Shown here: positions 18,297 through 26,935 of the stretch, piece after piece
Numbering within the stretch: position 1 is the first letter of the stretch
How the letters are laid out: each line of letters starts with the position of its first letter
Notes under the pieces: generated by a model
What the model saw: only the letters and a program-made list of their open reading frames with translations
Databases searched by the model: none
Told to the model about the DNA's origin: nothing
Source: Colwelliaceae bacterium
GTDB lineage: Bacteria > Pseudomonadota > Gammaproteobacteria > Enterobacterales > Alteromonadaceae
Assembly: GCA_023954655.1 (NCBI GenBank)
Contig: JAGSHH010000010.1
Coordinates: 1 to 33,238, forward strand
Reading direction: 5' to 3'
DNA: 33,238 nucleotides
Position numbers and translations under genes: made by a program

Positions 18297-18317
18297 CTAT
18301 ACTACTACAAAGTATAG
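18297..18317. promoter_or_regulatory. Perfect inverted repeat in the divergent H-NOX/HnoD promoter region
   Basis: CTATACT (18297-18303) and AGTATAG (18311-18317) are perfect 7-bp arms around a 7-bp spacer. They lie in the 77-bp region between the two divergent operons, 18 bp from the H-NOX ATG. The position fits an operator for the cluster's own regulator, but no binding evidence exists. Confidence 0.45.
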
Positions 18318-18335
18318 AACATGAGATAAAAGAAT

Positions 18336-18875
18336 ATGAAAGGCTCTGTATTTAATGGTTTTGAGAAATTTGTCACTGATGTATTTGGGCTTGAAAAATG
18401 GCAAGAAATTATTGATAGTGGTGCAAGCTCTACCAATGGCATTTATTTAGCATCTGAGCTGTATGATGACGATGAGATTAAAAAGCTTTTAGCTGCTTTG
18501 TCTGGAATAGCAAATATTGAATCGTCTTGTCTTCAAAGAGATTTTGGACAATTTATATTTCCCGTCTTATATAATAGCTTGATAGATATGCTCAGCGATA
18601 TTGACGACTTATTTGATTTTCTTATCGCCGTTGATAATGTCATACATGTTGAAGTACAAAAGTTGGACCCCCAAGCTTATACTCCTACTTTGTTTTATGA
18701 CCAACCTGATGAAAATACATTATTAATTCGATACATTTCAAATAGGAAGATGTGCTACTTTGCTGAAGGTTTGATTTTCGGTGCTGCTGAAAAATTTTGT
18801 AATGAAATTAAGGTAAGCCAAGACTGTTGTTTAAATGAAGGTCATGAGCATTGTATTATTAGGGTTAATCGATAA
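18336..18875 (+). CDS. hnoX: H-NOX haem nitric-oxide sensor
   Basis: A 179-residue cytosolic haem protein of the HNOB family (MKGSVFNGFEKFV start). The axial haem ligand is His104 in VIHVEVQKL, with the conserved Pro116. The haem-propionate-binding Y-x-S-x-R motif is Y133-S135-R137 (YISNR), followed by FAEGLIFGA. Length is typical for stand-alone bacterial H-NOX. There is no obvious distal-pocket tyrosine, consistent with a NO rather than an O2 sensor. In Vibrio and Shewanella, ferrous NO-bound H-NOX inhibits its partner kinase. The C-terminal Cys cluster (C140, C164, C165, C173), which binds zinc in Shewanella H-NOX, is present in altered form. The kinase gene begins two bases after this stop codon. 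The start is fixed by homology to the family N-terminus. Confidence 0.95.
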   Translation: MKGSVFNGFEKFVTDVFGLEKWQEIIDSGASSTNGIYLASELYDDDEIKKLLAALSGIANIESSCLQRDFGQFIFPVLYNSLIDMLSDIDDLFDFLIAVDNVIHVEVQKLDPQAYTPTLFYDQPDENTLLIRYISNRKMCYFAEGLIFGAAEKFCNEIKVSQDCCLNEGHEHCIIRVNR

Positions 18876-18876
18876 T

Positions 18877-20295
18877 ATGGACATTAAAAAAAAGTTAGAC
18901 TTATTAACAAAAGCTTTGGAACGAGAAAAAGCTGCTCGACAATTACTAGAAAAGAAACTTGATGAACAGAACAAAGTAAAGTTTGAAGTAAATCAAGAAT
19001 TATTAAAGTCATATGAAAACGCTAGAATTAGAGAAGTTCAGCTCCAGTTCCTAAGTTTCTTATCAAGTAATAATATTGATGATAAAAACTTCACTGAAAT
19101 GCTTCAATATTTTGCTCAAAATATTGCCCTACTTCTAGATAATGCACCTGTATGTATAATCATGAGACAAAATCATGAAGTCACTAAAGTATGGTGCAAA
19201 CCTAAACAAAAAAACGCTTGGGTCACTTTATCAAATAAATTCGAAGATATTAATTTTGCTTTTGTCACAACACAATGGAGTAAGGTCGGTACAAAAGTTC
19301 CACAAATTAATGAAATTTTAGAAAATGAATATTTAATCGCAATTGACTTTCCTTATAGTGTAAATAGTGATGTGATAATAATTCTTGGCGGTAGCCACTT
19401 TTGCTATAGTGATGATTTAAAACAAACTTTAGATATTGCAGCTAAACAATTTTCATCTATTTTAGATAAACGGCTCACTGATGTTGAATTATCAATTAAT
19501 TTTAAAAAATTAAAAAAAACAATGTCTGTTTTAAAATCCACACAAAATCAACTTATTCATTCAGAAAAAATGGCTTCCTTAGGAACTCTGGCTGCAGGTG
19601 TTGCACATGAAATAAACAACCCTCTTAGTTTCCTTACTAGTAATTTGGAGACACTTAATGAATACATTCAAGTATTAATGACTAATAATATTAATCAGTT
19701 ATCCGAATGTAAAAATTTAGAAAATAAATCCGACTTAACAGCTGTATTAGAGGATTTACCTGATTTACAACGTGCCTGTTTAGATGCAACAAAACGAATT
19801 GCTGAAATAGTTAATAGTTTACGTAGCTTTTCTCGTAAAGAAGAAAAAGATAAACACTTAATAAATATTGAAGAGCCAATCAATGCAGCTTTAGAAATAA
19901 TAAAAAACGAATTGAAACATAAATTTAAAATTAAAAAACATATTATCGCTGATTTACCTAATATTTGGGCTAATTTTGGACAGCTACAACAAGTATTCGT
20001 TAATTTATTAATGAACGCAGTCCATGCAATGCCAAATGGTGGCTTAATTACAATAACAACAAAAGTAACTAATGATTCTTTAGTTTTAATTTTTGAAGAT
20101 GAAGGGTGTGGTATTCAAAAGAAATTAATAAAACGTTTATTTGAGCCATTTTATACAACTAAAAAAGTCAATGAGGGCACTGGTTTAGGCCTTTCTGTTT
20201 CTTATGCAATAATAAATAATCATAATGCAAATATTAAAGTTGAGTCTAAAGTTGATAAAGGGAGTAAATTTATAATTTCATTCCCTTTATCCTAA
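18877..20295 (+). CDS. hnoK: H-NOX-associated histidine kinase (HnoK-like)
   Basis: A 472-residue soluble histidine kinase with no membrane segment. Residues 1-55 form a charged coiled coil. Residues ~60-200 are a GAF-like sensory region that I cannot classify further. The H-box has phospho-acceptor His244 (GVAHEINNPL). The ATPase domain has the N-box with N380 (VNLLMNAVHAM), G1 DEGCG (408-412), F-box FEPFYTTK and G2 GTGLG (434-438). The frame extends back to an ATG at 18835 inside H-NOX. The ATG at 18877 gives the usual H-NOX-kinase N-terminus and follows AGGG, so I chose it. It lies directly behind H-NOX and diverges from two response regulators, which are the expected phosphotransfer targets; NO-bound H-NOX should inhibit autophosphorylation. 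Confidence 0.93.
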   Translation: MDIKKKLDLLTKALEREKAARQLLEKKLDEQNKVKFEVNQELLKSYENARIREVQLQFLSFLSSNNIDDKNFTEMLQYFAQNIALLLDNAPVCIIMRQNHEVTKVWCKPKQKNAWVTLSNKFEDINFAFVTTQWSKVGTKVPQINEILENEYLIAIDFPYSVNSDVIIILGGSHFCYSDDLKQTLDIAAKQFSSILDKRLTDVELSINFKKLKKTMSVLKSTQNQLIHSEKMASLGTLAAGVAHEINNPLSFLTSNLETLNEYIQVLMTNNINQLSECKNLENKSDLTAVLEDLPDLQRACLDATKRIAEIVNSLRSFSRKEEKDKHLINIEEPINAALEIIKNELKHKFKIKKHIIADLPNIWANFGQLQQVFVNLLMNAVHAMPNGGLITITTKVTNDSLVLIFEDEGCGIQKKLIKRLFEPFYTTKKVNEGTGLGLSVSYAIINNHNANIKVESKVDKGSKFIISFPLS

Positions 20296-20301
20296 TTCAC
20301 C

Positions 20302-20472
20302 TTACAATGATGCCAATTGAGTATTAGGTTTATAAATATGAAATACATTATACCTACTATCATGAAAGTTTTGTTGACTCGGATCTCTGAACATAATCGA
20401 CACTTCCATATCTCTATCAAAGAATTTAGAAACTGCCAGCAATAATGCTATAGCTGCAGGTATTGAACGCAT
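20302..20472 (-). pseudogene. Possible 3' gene fragment, unidentified (56 codons)
   Basis: A short minus-strand frame beginning MRSIPAAIALLLAVSKFF and continuing through DRDMEVSIMFRDPSQQ to YNVFHIYKPNTQLASL and a stop. From about the AVSKFF point onward the codon choice and residue mix look like a real protein end. The first ~15 codons are antisense to the DUF1194-like remnant and probably not native. No ribosome binding site is clear. I do not recognise the family. It may be the tail of a deleted gene, or chance. Confidence 0.35.
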
Positions 20473-20737
20473 CAATGGAATTGTTATTACAACTGATCAA
20501 AGAGTCATTGATGAATATTCTCAAGAAGTTGTAAATGGTAGTAATGCGTTTTTACTAGCCCCTGCTAATTTTAATGATTTCCAAAAAGCGATTGAAAATA
20601 AAATAGTTGCAGAAATATCTAATGTAGCACCACCAGGTAATGTGATAAAAGTACCGGAACCCAACCCATTGTTATTAATGCTAATTTCTTTAATTTATAT
20701 ATATTTAAAACCTTATTTTAAGAGGAGAACATCATGA
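20378..20737 (+). pseudogene. 3' remnant of a DUF1194-like protein with PEP-CTERM-like tail
   Basis: The frame is open from 20378 to a TGA at 20735-20737 but has no ATG, GTG or TTG start in its first ~85 codons. The segment AIAAGIERINGIVITTDQ, then VVNGSNAFLLAPANFNDFQKAIENKI, matches the C-terminal pattern of DUF1194 (von Willebrand A-like) proteins. It ends with VPEPNPLLLMLISLIYIYL and a basic KRR tail, the layout of a PEP-CTERM exosortase sorting signal. Intact relatives have a signal peptide and over 100 more residues. Sequence upstream of about 20432 does not continue the family, so the gene has lost its 5' part. The stop overlaps the next gene's ATG (ATGA), evidence that the two were once an operon. 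Family assignment is from memory of the pattern. Confidence 0.6.
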
Positions 20738-21144
20738 AATATTTTTTATTAATAACAACATTATTTTTTTCAGCGTATGGTTTCTCTCAAGAAAGTGAAT
20801 ACCAAATAGAGTTTGGTGTTGTCATTCACAATAAAGCAGGAGAACCTATCGGATTCGAACAAACTACAACAATTCCTATCAATTCAAAAGGAAATAATTC
20901 GCTTTATGGGATGGTAATTACTCGTGATAATACTAAATCTTTTAAATTAGGATCTGTGCATATTTTACCTAAAAACCCCAAAAACTGGAAAAAAGTAATT
21001 GGTAAAAGTATGAACATAGAAAAGAAAGGAGCTGTTTTTATGAGAACATCTCAAGATGACCCACCAGGAATATATTTAATGGAAATATATATTGATAGTA
21101 TACTTTTTCACACGTTTGAATATCAATTAATTGAATCAATTTAA
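20734..21144 (+). CDS. Small secreted protein of unknown function
   Basis: A 136-residue protein with an N-terminal signal peptide (MKYFLLITTLFFSAYGFSQ, cleavage near residue 18). The remainder is mostly beta-strand in character with no Cys and no motif I recognise. It has a strong AGAGGAG ribosome binding site 6 nt before the ATG. The ATG overlaps the stop of the DUF1194/PEP-CTERM-like remnant, so it was probably the second gene of that unit and may work with that surface or exported protein. Because its partner is truncated, expression now depends on whatever promoter remains in 20296-20733. The frame itself is intact. The name stays hypothetical. Confidence 0.75.
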   Translation: MKYFLLITTLFFSAYGFSQESEYQIEFGVVIHNKAGEPIGFEQTTTIPINSKGNNSLYGMVITRDNTKSFKLGSVHILPKNPKNWKKVIGKSMNIEKKGAVFMRTSQDDPPGIYLMEIYIDSILFHTFEYQLIESI

Positions 21145-21154
21145 AAAAGTAAAA

Positions 21155-21183
21155 TATAAAAAAGCCAGACATTAGTCTGGCTT
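21155..21183 (-). terminator. Rho-independent terminator of the queA-secF operon
   Basis: The stem AAGCCAGAC (21162-21170)/GTCTGGCTT (21175-21183) has a 4-nt loop. On the minus strand it is followed by six T and a further T-rich stretch, 20 nt past the secF stop. The plus-strand tail is weaker, but it may also serve the small secreted protein gene. Confidence 0.88.
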
Positions 21184-21203
21184 ATTAATAATTCAAATAC
21201 TAA

Positions 21204-22151
21204 TTAAGGCATCATCATATCTTGATCTGCACCTTCTTTTTCAATCACTTCAGGAATTAAATCTTCTTTCGAAATTCCTAAAGCAAGTGCTACTGCACTA
21301 GCAACATAAATTGAAGAGTAAGTACCAACAAAAACACCAAAAAGTAATGCCGTTGCAAACCCATGAATCAAAGCACCACCTTGGAAAAATAATGCCATTA
21401 AAACAAGTAGGGTTGTTATAGACGTAATAAAAGTACGGCTAAGTGTTTGTGTTAGCGATATATTGATTACTTCTTCAGGACCACCTTCACGTATTTTTCT
21501 AAAGTTTTCACGAATACGATCTGACACCACAATAGTATCATTAAGGGAGTAACCTATGACCGCAAGAATTGCCGCTAAGACTGTTAAGTCAAACTCTAAA
21601 CCTAATAGGGAAAACAAACCTAAAGTAAGCAAGACATCATGAAATAAAGCAAAAACAGACCCTAATGCAAATCGCCATTCAAAACGAAAAGCAACATACA
21701 CTAAAATACAAATTAGTGCCGTTAACATAGCTAAACCACCCTGCTCGGTTAACTCATCACCTACACTCGCTCCAACAAACTCAATACGACGCATAGCCAA
21801 TTTTTGACCAGTACCTTCTTGAAGAATTGCTAAGATTTGATTACCTAACATCTCGGCTTTAACATCTTCGCGTTGTGCTAAACGAATAACCACATCACGA
21901 GAGCTACCATAAAGCTGAACAACAGCATCATCAAAACCATTGCTGTCCATCACTTGACGTATTTGTTTTAAATCAGCCGCTTGTTCAAAGCCAACTTCAA
22001 TTAATGTTCCGCCTGTAAAATCTAAGCCAAAATTAAGCTTATTTACCGATAATGAAGCAACAGCAGCTAGCATCAAAATAATACTAAATACCATCGCAAT
22101 TTTGCGATATTGCATAAAGTTAACTGTTTCTTTCAATTTTAATAATTGCAT
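21204..22151 (-). CDS. secF: Protein translocase subunit SecF
   Basis: A 315-residue inner-membrane protein with six membrane helices and a large periplasmic loop after the first. The D1-type motif is LNFGLDFTGGTLIEVGF and the membrane region VAFRFEWRFALG...VIGYSLNDTIVVSDRIREN is the classic SecF/RND signature. With SecD it uses the proton motive force to complete protein export and release at the SecYEG channel. Length is standard. It lies 11 nt behind secD in the yajC-secD-secF order, and the operon ends here at a strong hairpin. The C-terminal tail (EKEGADQDMMMP) is short and acidic. Confidence 0.97.
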   Translation of the reverse strand: MQLLKLKETVNFMQYRKIAMVFSIILMLAAVASLSVNKLNFGLDFTGGTLIEVGFEQAADLKQIRQVMDSNGFDDAVVQLYGSSRDVVIRLAQREDVKAEMLGNQILAILQEGTGQKLAMRRIEFVGASVGDELTEQGGLAMLTALICILVYVAFRFEWRFALGSVFALFHDVLLTLGLFSLLGLEFDLTVLAAILAVIGYSLNDTIVVSDRIRENFRKIREGGPEEVINISLTQTLSRTFITSITTLLVLMALFFQGGALIHGFATALLFGVFVGTYSSIYVASAVALALGISKEDLIPEVIEKEGADQDMMMP

Positions 22152-22162
22152 AACTTAAATAC

Positions 22163-24010
22163 CTATATTGAAAGTTTGTCTAGGCGTTTACCGCCCCAAA
22201 CTGAGTTAACGATAGTACGTGTACCAACAATTGCGGTAAACATTGATGTGATAATACCTATTGATAAAGTAATCGCGAAACCTTTAATTGGCCCTGTACC
22301 AACAGAGTATAAAATAATCGCAGCAATTAACGTGGTAATGTTTGCATCTAATATCGTAGAAAATGCAGCATCATAACCTTGATGTATTGCTTGTTGAACC
22401 GATTTACCTTCACGTAATTCTTCTCGTATGCGTTCAAATATCAACACATTGGCATCAACAGCCATACCAACGGTTAATACGATACCTGCCATACCAGGTA
22501 GAGTTAATGTAGCACCAGGGATCATTGACATCACACCAATAATGAGCACTAAGTTAGCACTTAATGCTAAATTAGCAACGACACCAAAAGCACGATAGTA
22601 AATCAACATAAATATAAAGACTAAAGCAAATCCACCCATAATAGCTTGAAAGCCTAGTTGTATATTTTCAGCACCTAATGTTGGACCAACAGTACGTTCT
22701 TCAACAATTTGAATTGGTGCGATTAACGCACCTGCACGAAGTAATAACGCTAAGTTATGTGCTTCAGCTTGAGTACCAGCACCAGTAATACGGAATGATT
22801 TTCCTAATCGAGCCTGAATAGTTGCAACAGATATAACTTCTTCGATTTTCTCAAAGATAGTATTCCCTTCAGAATCAACACGCTCAGTTGGTTTATATTC
22901 AATAAACACTGTAGCCATTGGTTTTCCAATTGCATTTTTAGTAGCATTAGAAAATTTGCTTCCACCTGGAGAATCCAGCGTAATGTTTACTTGAGGTCGA
23001 GAATACTCATCAAAACTAGAACCTGCATCAACTATATGATCACCAGTAAGCATCACACGCTTTTTCAATAGTGTAGGACGACCATCACGGCCATATAAAA
23101 GTTGAGAACTTGCAGGAACACGACCATTAAGTGCTGCACTTAAATCTCCGTCTCCATCCACCATTCTAAACTCAATAGTTGCGGTAGCGTTTAAAATTTC
23201 TTTTGCTTTAGCAGTATCTTGAACACCCGGTAACTCGATAATGATGTTCTTTTGGCCTTGGCGTTGAACTAAAGGTTCTGCAACACCTAACTCATTTACA
23301 CGATTACGAATAATGGTAATGTTTTGTTGAAGTGCATATTCACGAATTTCTTTTAACTTTGGTTCAGTCATTGTCGCTGACAATGTCATAGTTTCAGAAT
23401 TTTCAACAAAAAGTAAATCACGATAACGCTTTGATAAGAATGACTCGGCAGCTTCAACATCTTCAACTTTTCTGAATTGAATTTCTATCGAGCTCCCCGC
23501 TTTCTTAACACTTCGATAGCGAATTTTTTCACCACGTAAATCACTACGAAAATCTCCAATCATACCGTCGGTAGCTTTTACAATGGCTTCGTTCATATTA
23601 ACTTCCATGGTAAAACTAACGCCACCACTTAAGTCCAAACCAAGCTTCATTGGAACACCACCAATACCCGCTAACCAATCAGGTGTATTAGGCGTTAAAT
23701 TTAATGCAACAGAATATTTGTCGCCTAAATGTTCATCTAATAAATCGCGAGCTTTTAGCTGATTTTCGGTATCGTTGAACTTCGTTAATACTTGGCCTTT
23801 TTCTAATATTATTTTAGAAAAATCAATTTTCTGTTCAGTTAATTTAGATTTAATCGTGTCTAATGTAGATGCATCAGCTTCAACACCACGTAAACCTGAT
23901 ACTTGTACAGCTGGAGATTCACCATAGAGATTAGGAGAAGCATAAAGCGCCCCTAACGCTACAATAAAAAGCACCAGCAATTTTTTCCATAATGGAGAGT
24001 TGTTTAACAC
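22163..24010 (-). CDS. secD: Protein translocase subunit SecD
   Basis: A 615-residue inner-membrane protein. The first helix ([23 protein letters not shown]) is followed by a long periplasmic part with the [17 protein letters not shown] motif (about 128-144). C-terminal helices carry [25 protein letters not shown]. It forms SecDF with the next gene and YajC with the previous one. Length matches the gammaproteobacterial form of about 615 residues. Confidence 0.97.
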   Translation of the reverse strand: MLNNSPLWKKLLVLFIVALGALYASPNLYGESPAVQVSGLRGVEADASTLDTIKSKLTEQKIDFSKIILEKGQVLTKFNDTENQLKARDLLDEHLGDKYSVALNLTPNTPDWLAGIGGVPMKLGLDLSGGVSFTMEVNMNEAIVKATDGMIGDFRSDLRGEKIRYRSVKKAGSSIEIQFRKVEDVEAAESFLSKRYRDLLFVENSETMTLSATMTEPKLKEIREYALQQNITIIRNRVNELGVAEPLVQRQGQKNIIIELPGVQDTAKAKEILNATATIEFRMVDGDGDLSAALNGRVPASSQLLYGRDGRPTLLKKRVMLTGDHIVDAGSSFDEYSRPQVNITLDSPGGSKFSNATKNAIGKPMATVFIEYKPTERVDSEGNTIFEKIEEVISVATIQARLGKSFRITGAGTQAEAHNLALLLRAGALIAPIQIVEERTVGPTLGAENIQLGFQAIMGGFALVFIFMLIYYRAFGVVANLALSANLVLIIGVMSMIPGATLTLPGMAGIVLTVGMAVDANVLIFERIREELREGKSVQQAIHQGYDAAFSTILDANITTLIAAIILYSVGTGPIKGFAITLSIGIITSMFTAIVGTRTIVNSVWGGKRLDKLSI

Positions 24011-24066
24011 AATTTCATCCTATGCTTTGTTAATTTTTATACCACTTTACCTACAAAGGTAAATAG

Positions 24067-24402
24067 TTATAGTGATTTCATTGTACCTTTAGGTAGTACC
24101 GCATTTACAGCACCTTTTTGCACTGTCACTTCTGTACCTTCAGCAATGCTGACCACAATAAAGTCTTTTTCGTCAGAAACTTTGATAATTTTACCGACAA
24201 TGCCACCTTGCGTTAACACTTCATCACCTTTAGATAGTGCGGACATTAAACCTTTATGCTCTTTTACACGTTTTGCTTGTGGACGGTAAATCATAAAATA
24301 AAACACAAAACCAAACACTAATAACATGATAACCATTTCCATACCGCCGCCAGCTGGAGCTGGGCCTGATGCTGCATGTGCTTGACTAATAAATAAACTC
24401 AT
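24067..24402 (-). CDS. yajC: Preprotein translocase subunit YajC
   Basis: A 111-residue single-pass membrane protein: a short N-terminal Ala/Pro/Gly-rich segment, a helix (MEMVIMLLVFGFVFYFMIYRP), then the cytosolic Q-A-K-R...H-K-L-M-S-L-like region (RPQAKRVKEHKGLMSALSKG) and GDEVLTQGGIVGKI. It sits between tgt and secD, as in most gammaproteobacteria, and is an accessory part of the SecDF complex. Confidence 0.96.
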   Translation of the reverse strand: MSLFISQAHAASGPAPAGGGMEMVIMLLVFGFVFYFMIYRPQAKRVKEHKGLMSALSKGDEVLTQGGIVGKIIKVSDEKDFIVVSIAEGTEVTVQKGAVNAVLPKGTMKSL

Positions 24403-24479
24403 AATTTCCTCTTATACTTCTTATAATAAATGATAATTTTTAAATGTTATATTGACCAAATAATACTGTCAATCAACCG

Positions 24480-25649
<1,170 letters not shown>

Positions 25650-25691
25650 TTACCTACCAGCAAAACAGGCCAGCGGTTTAGTGTTAATTGT

Positions 25692-26738
25692 TTAAGTCGT
25701 TTTCTTAGTTAGTAGCATGGCATCACCATAACTAAAAAAACGATATTTTTCGGTCACAGCATGTTGATATGCTGACATAATATTTTCATAGCCAGCGAAA
25801 GCACTCACTAGCATTAATAAAGTTGATTCAGATAGATGAAAATTAGTAATCAAGGCATCAATCACTTCAAATTGATAACCTGGCGTAATAAAAATATCAG
25901 TATCACCATAAAACTCTTTTAACGGCAGGCCATTTTGAATTGATGTTTTGGCAGCACTTTCAAGGGAACGTACTGATGTAGTACCAACAGCAATAACTCG
26001 CTTACCGGCTGCTTTAGTTTTATTAACTTGGTTAACAACCTCAATTGGAACTTCAGCATATTCAGCATGCATAATATGATCAGCAATGTTATCAACTCTT
26101 ACAGGTTGGAATGTTCCCGCGCCAACATGCAAAGTTACAAAAGCAAAGTTAACACCTTTTTCAGTTAGCTTAGAAAGTAATGCATCATCAAAATGCAAAC
26201 CTGCGGTTGGCGCGGCTACAGCGCCTGGTTTTTCATTATAAACCGTTTGGTATCGCTCTTTGTCACTTGCTTCATCTGGACGATCAATATATGGAGGAAG
26301 CGGCATATGCCCTACATCTTCTAATACTTGAAGAATATTTTCTTCAGAATGAATTTCTAGTTCAAATAATGCACCATGCCTTGCAATCATGGTGGCATCA
26401 ACTTTATTTTCTAAACGTATCTCTGTGCCTTCTTTTGGCGACTTACTCGCGCGAACATGCGCTAAAAACCTTTTATCATCTAATAGTCTTTCAACTAATA
26501 CCTCGACTTTACCACCACTGGATTTTTGGCCAAATAGTCTTGCGGGAATTACACGGGTATTGTTAAAAACTAATAAGTCGCCTTCATTAACTTGTTCCAA
26601 AATATCAACAAAAGTTGAGTCTGTAATTTTTCCGCTATTACCATCAAGCGTCATTAAACGGCTAGATGATCTATTTTCTTTAGGATAACGAGCAATTAGC
26701 TCTTCGGGTAGATTAAAGGTAAAGTCGGCAACACGCAT
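25692..26738 (-). CDS. queA: S-adenosylmethionine:tRNA ribosyltransferase-isomerase
   Basis: A 348-residue enzyme that moves the ribosyl part of S-adenosylmethionine onto preQ1-tRNA to make epoxyqueuosine. Motifs: [56 protein letters not shown] and [20 protein letters not shown]. The usual NFHLP has Ser in place of Pro, a mild variation. It is the first gene of the queA-tgt-yajC-secD-secF operon. The ATG has no strong ribosome binding site, but the [11 protein letters not shown] start is the family norm. It diverges from aceK across a 197-bp region. Confidence 0.96.
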   Translation of the reverse strand: MRVADFTFNLPEELIARYPKENRSSSRLMTLDGNSGKITDSTFVDILEQVNEGDLLVFNNTRVIPARLFGQKSSGGKVEVLVERLLDDKRFLAHVRASKSPKEGTEIRLENKVDATMIARHGALFELEIHSEENILQVLEDVGHMPLPPYIDRPDEASDKERYQTVYNEKPGAVAAPTAGLHFDDALLSKLTEKGVNFAFVTLHVGAGTFQPVRVDNIADHIMHAEYAEVPIEVVNQVNKTKAAGKRVIAVGTTSVRSLESAAKTSIQNGLPLKEFYGDTDIFITPGYQFEVIDALITNFHLSESTLLMLVSAFAGYENIMSAYQHAVTEKYRFFSYGDAMLLTKKTT

Positions 26739-26845
26739 GATATTTTTAAGGATAATTACTCAGTGAAAAACCGCGTAATTTTAGTGCTGACAGCAATGAA
26801 TAGCAAGTAAAACCGAGTGGTATAAACTTTATAAGTAAATATCAC

Positions 26846-26871
26846 TGAACTAAATGTTCACCATTAGTGAA
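26846..26871. promoter_or_regulatory. Alternating TGAAC/GTTCA half-sites between queA and aceK
   Basis: TGAAC (26846-26850), GTTCA (26856-26860) and GTGAA (26867-26871) alternate in orientation with ~5-nt spacers, forming two overlapping palindromes in the shared queA/aceK control region. No known consensus is matched with confidence. Confidence 0.3.
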
Positions 26872-26891
26872 AATCATCACCTTTAAAAGCA

Positions 26892-26914
26892 TTTGTATCG
26901 TATGCTGATACAAA
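26892..26914. promoter_or_regulatory. Perfect inverted repeat upstream of aceK (candidate operator)
   Basis: TTTGTATC (26892-26899) and GATACAAA (26907-26914) are perfect 8-bp arms around a 7-bp spacer, ending 21 nt before the aceK ATG. No T-run follows, so it is not a terminator. Half-sites of TTGTAT type occur for some GntR-family regulators, but the spacing here is larger. Confidence 0.45.
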
Positions 26915-26935
26915 GTCAATGAAGGCATTGTTATA

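Noticed and set aside
18835-18876. Histidine kinase start inside the H-NOX gene
   Set aside because: The 14 extra residues are out-of-frame H-NOX sequence; the ATG at 18877 gives the expected kinase N-terminus.
26389-26688. A 99-codon plus-strand frame inside queA
   Set aside because: It is antisense to a strongly conserved gene and has no recognisable protein pattern.
26739-26935. A preQ1 riboswitch upstream of queA
   Set aside because: No preQ1 pseudoknot-like C-rich/A-rich pattern is visible; the region is better described as promoters and palindromes shared with aceK.
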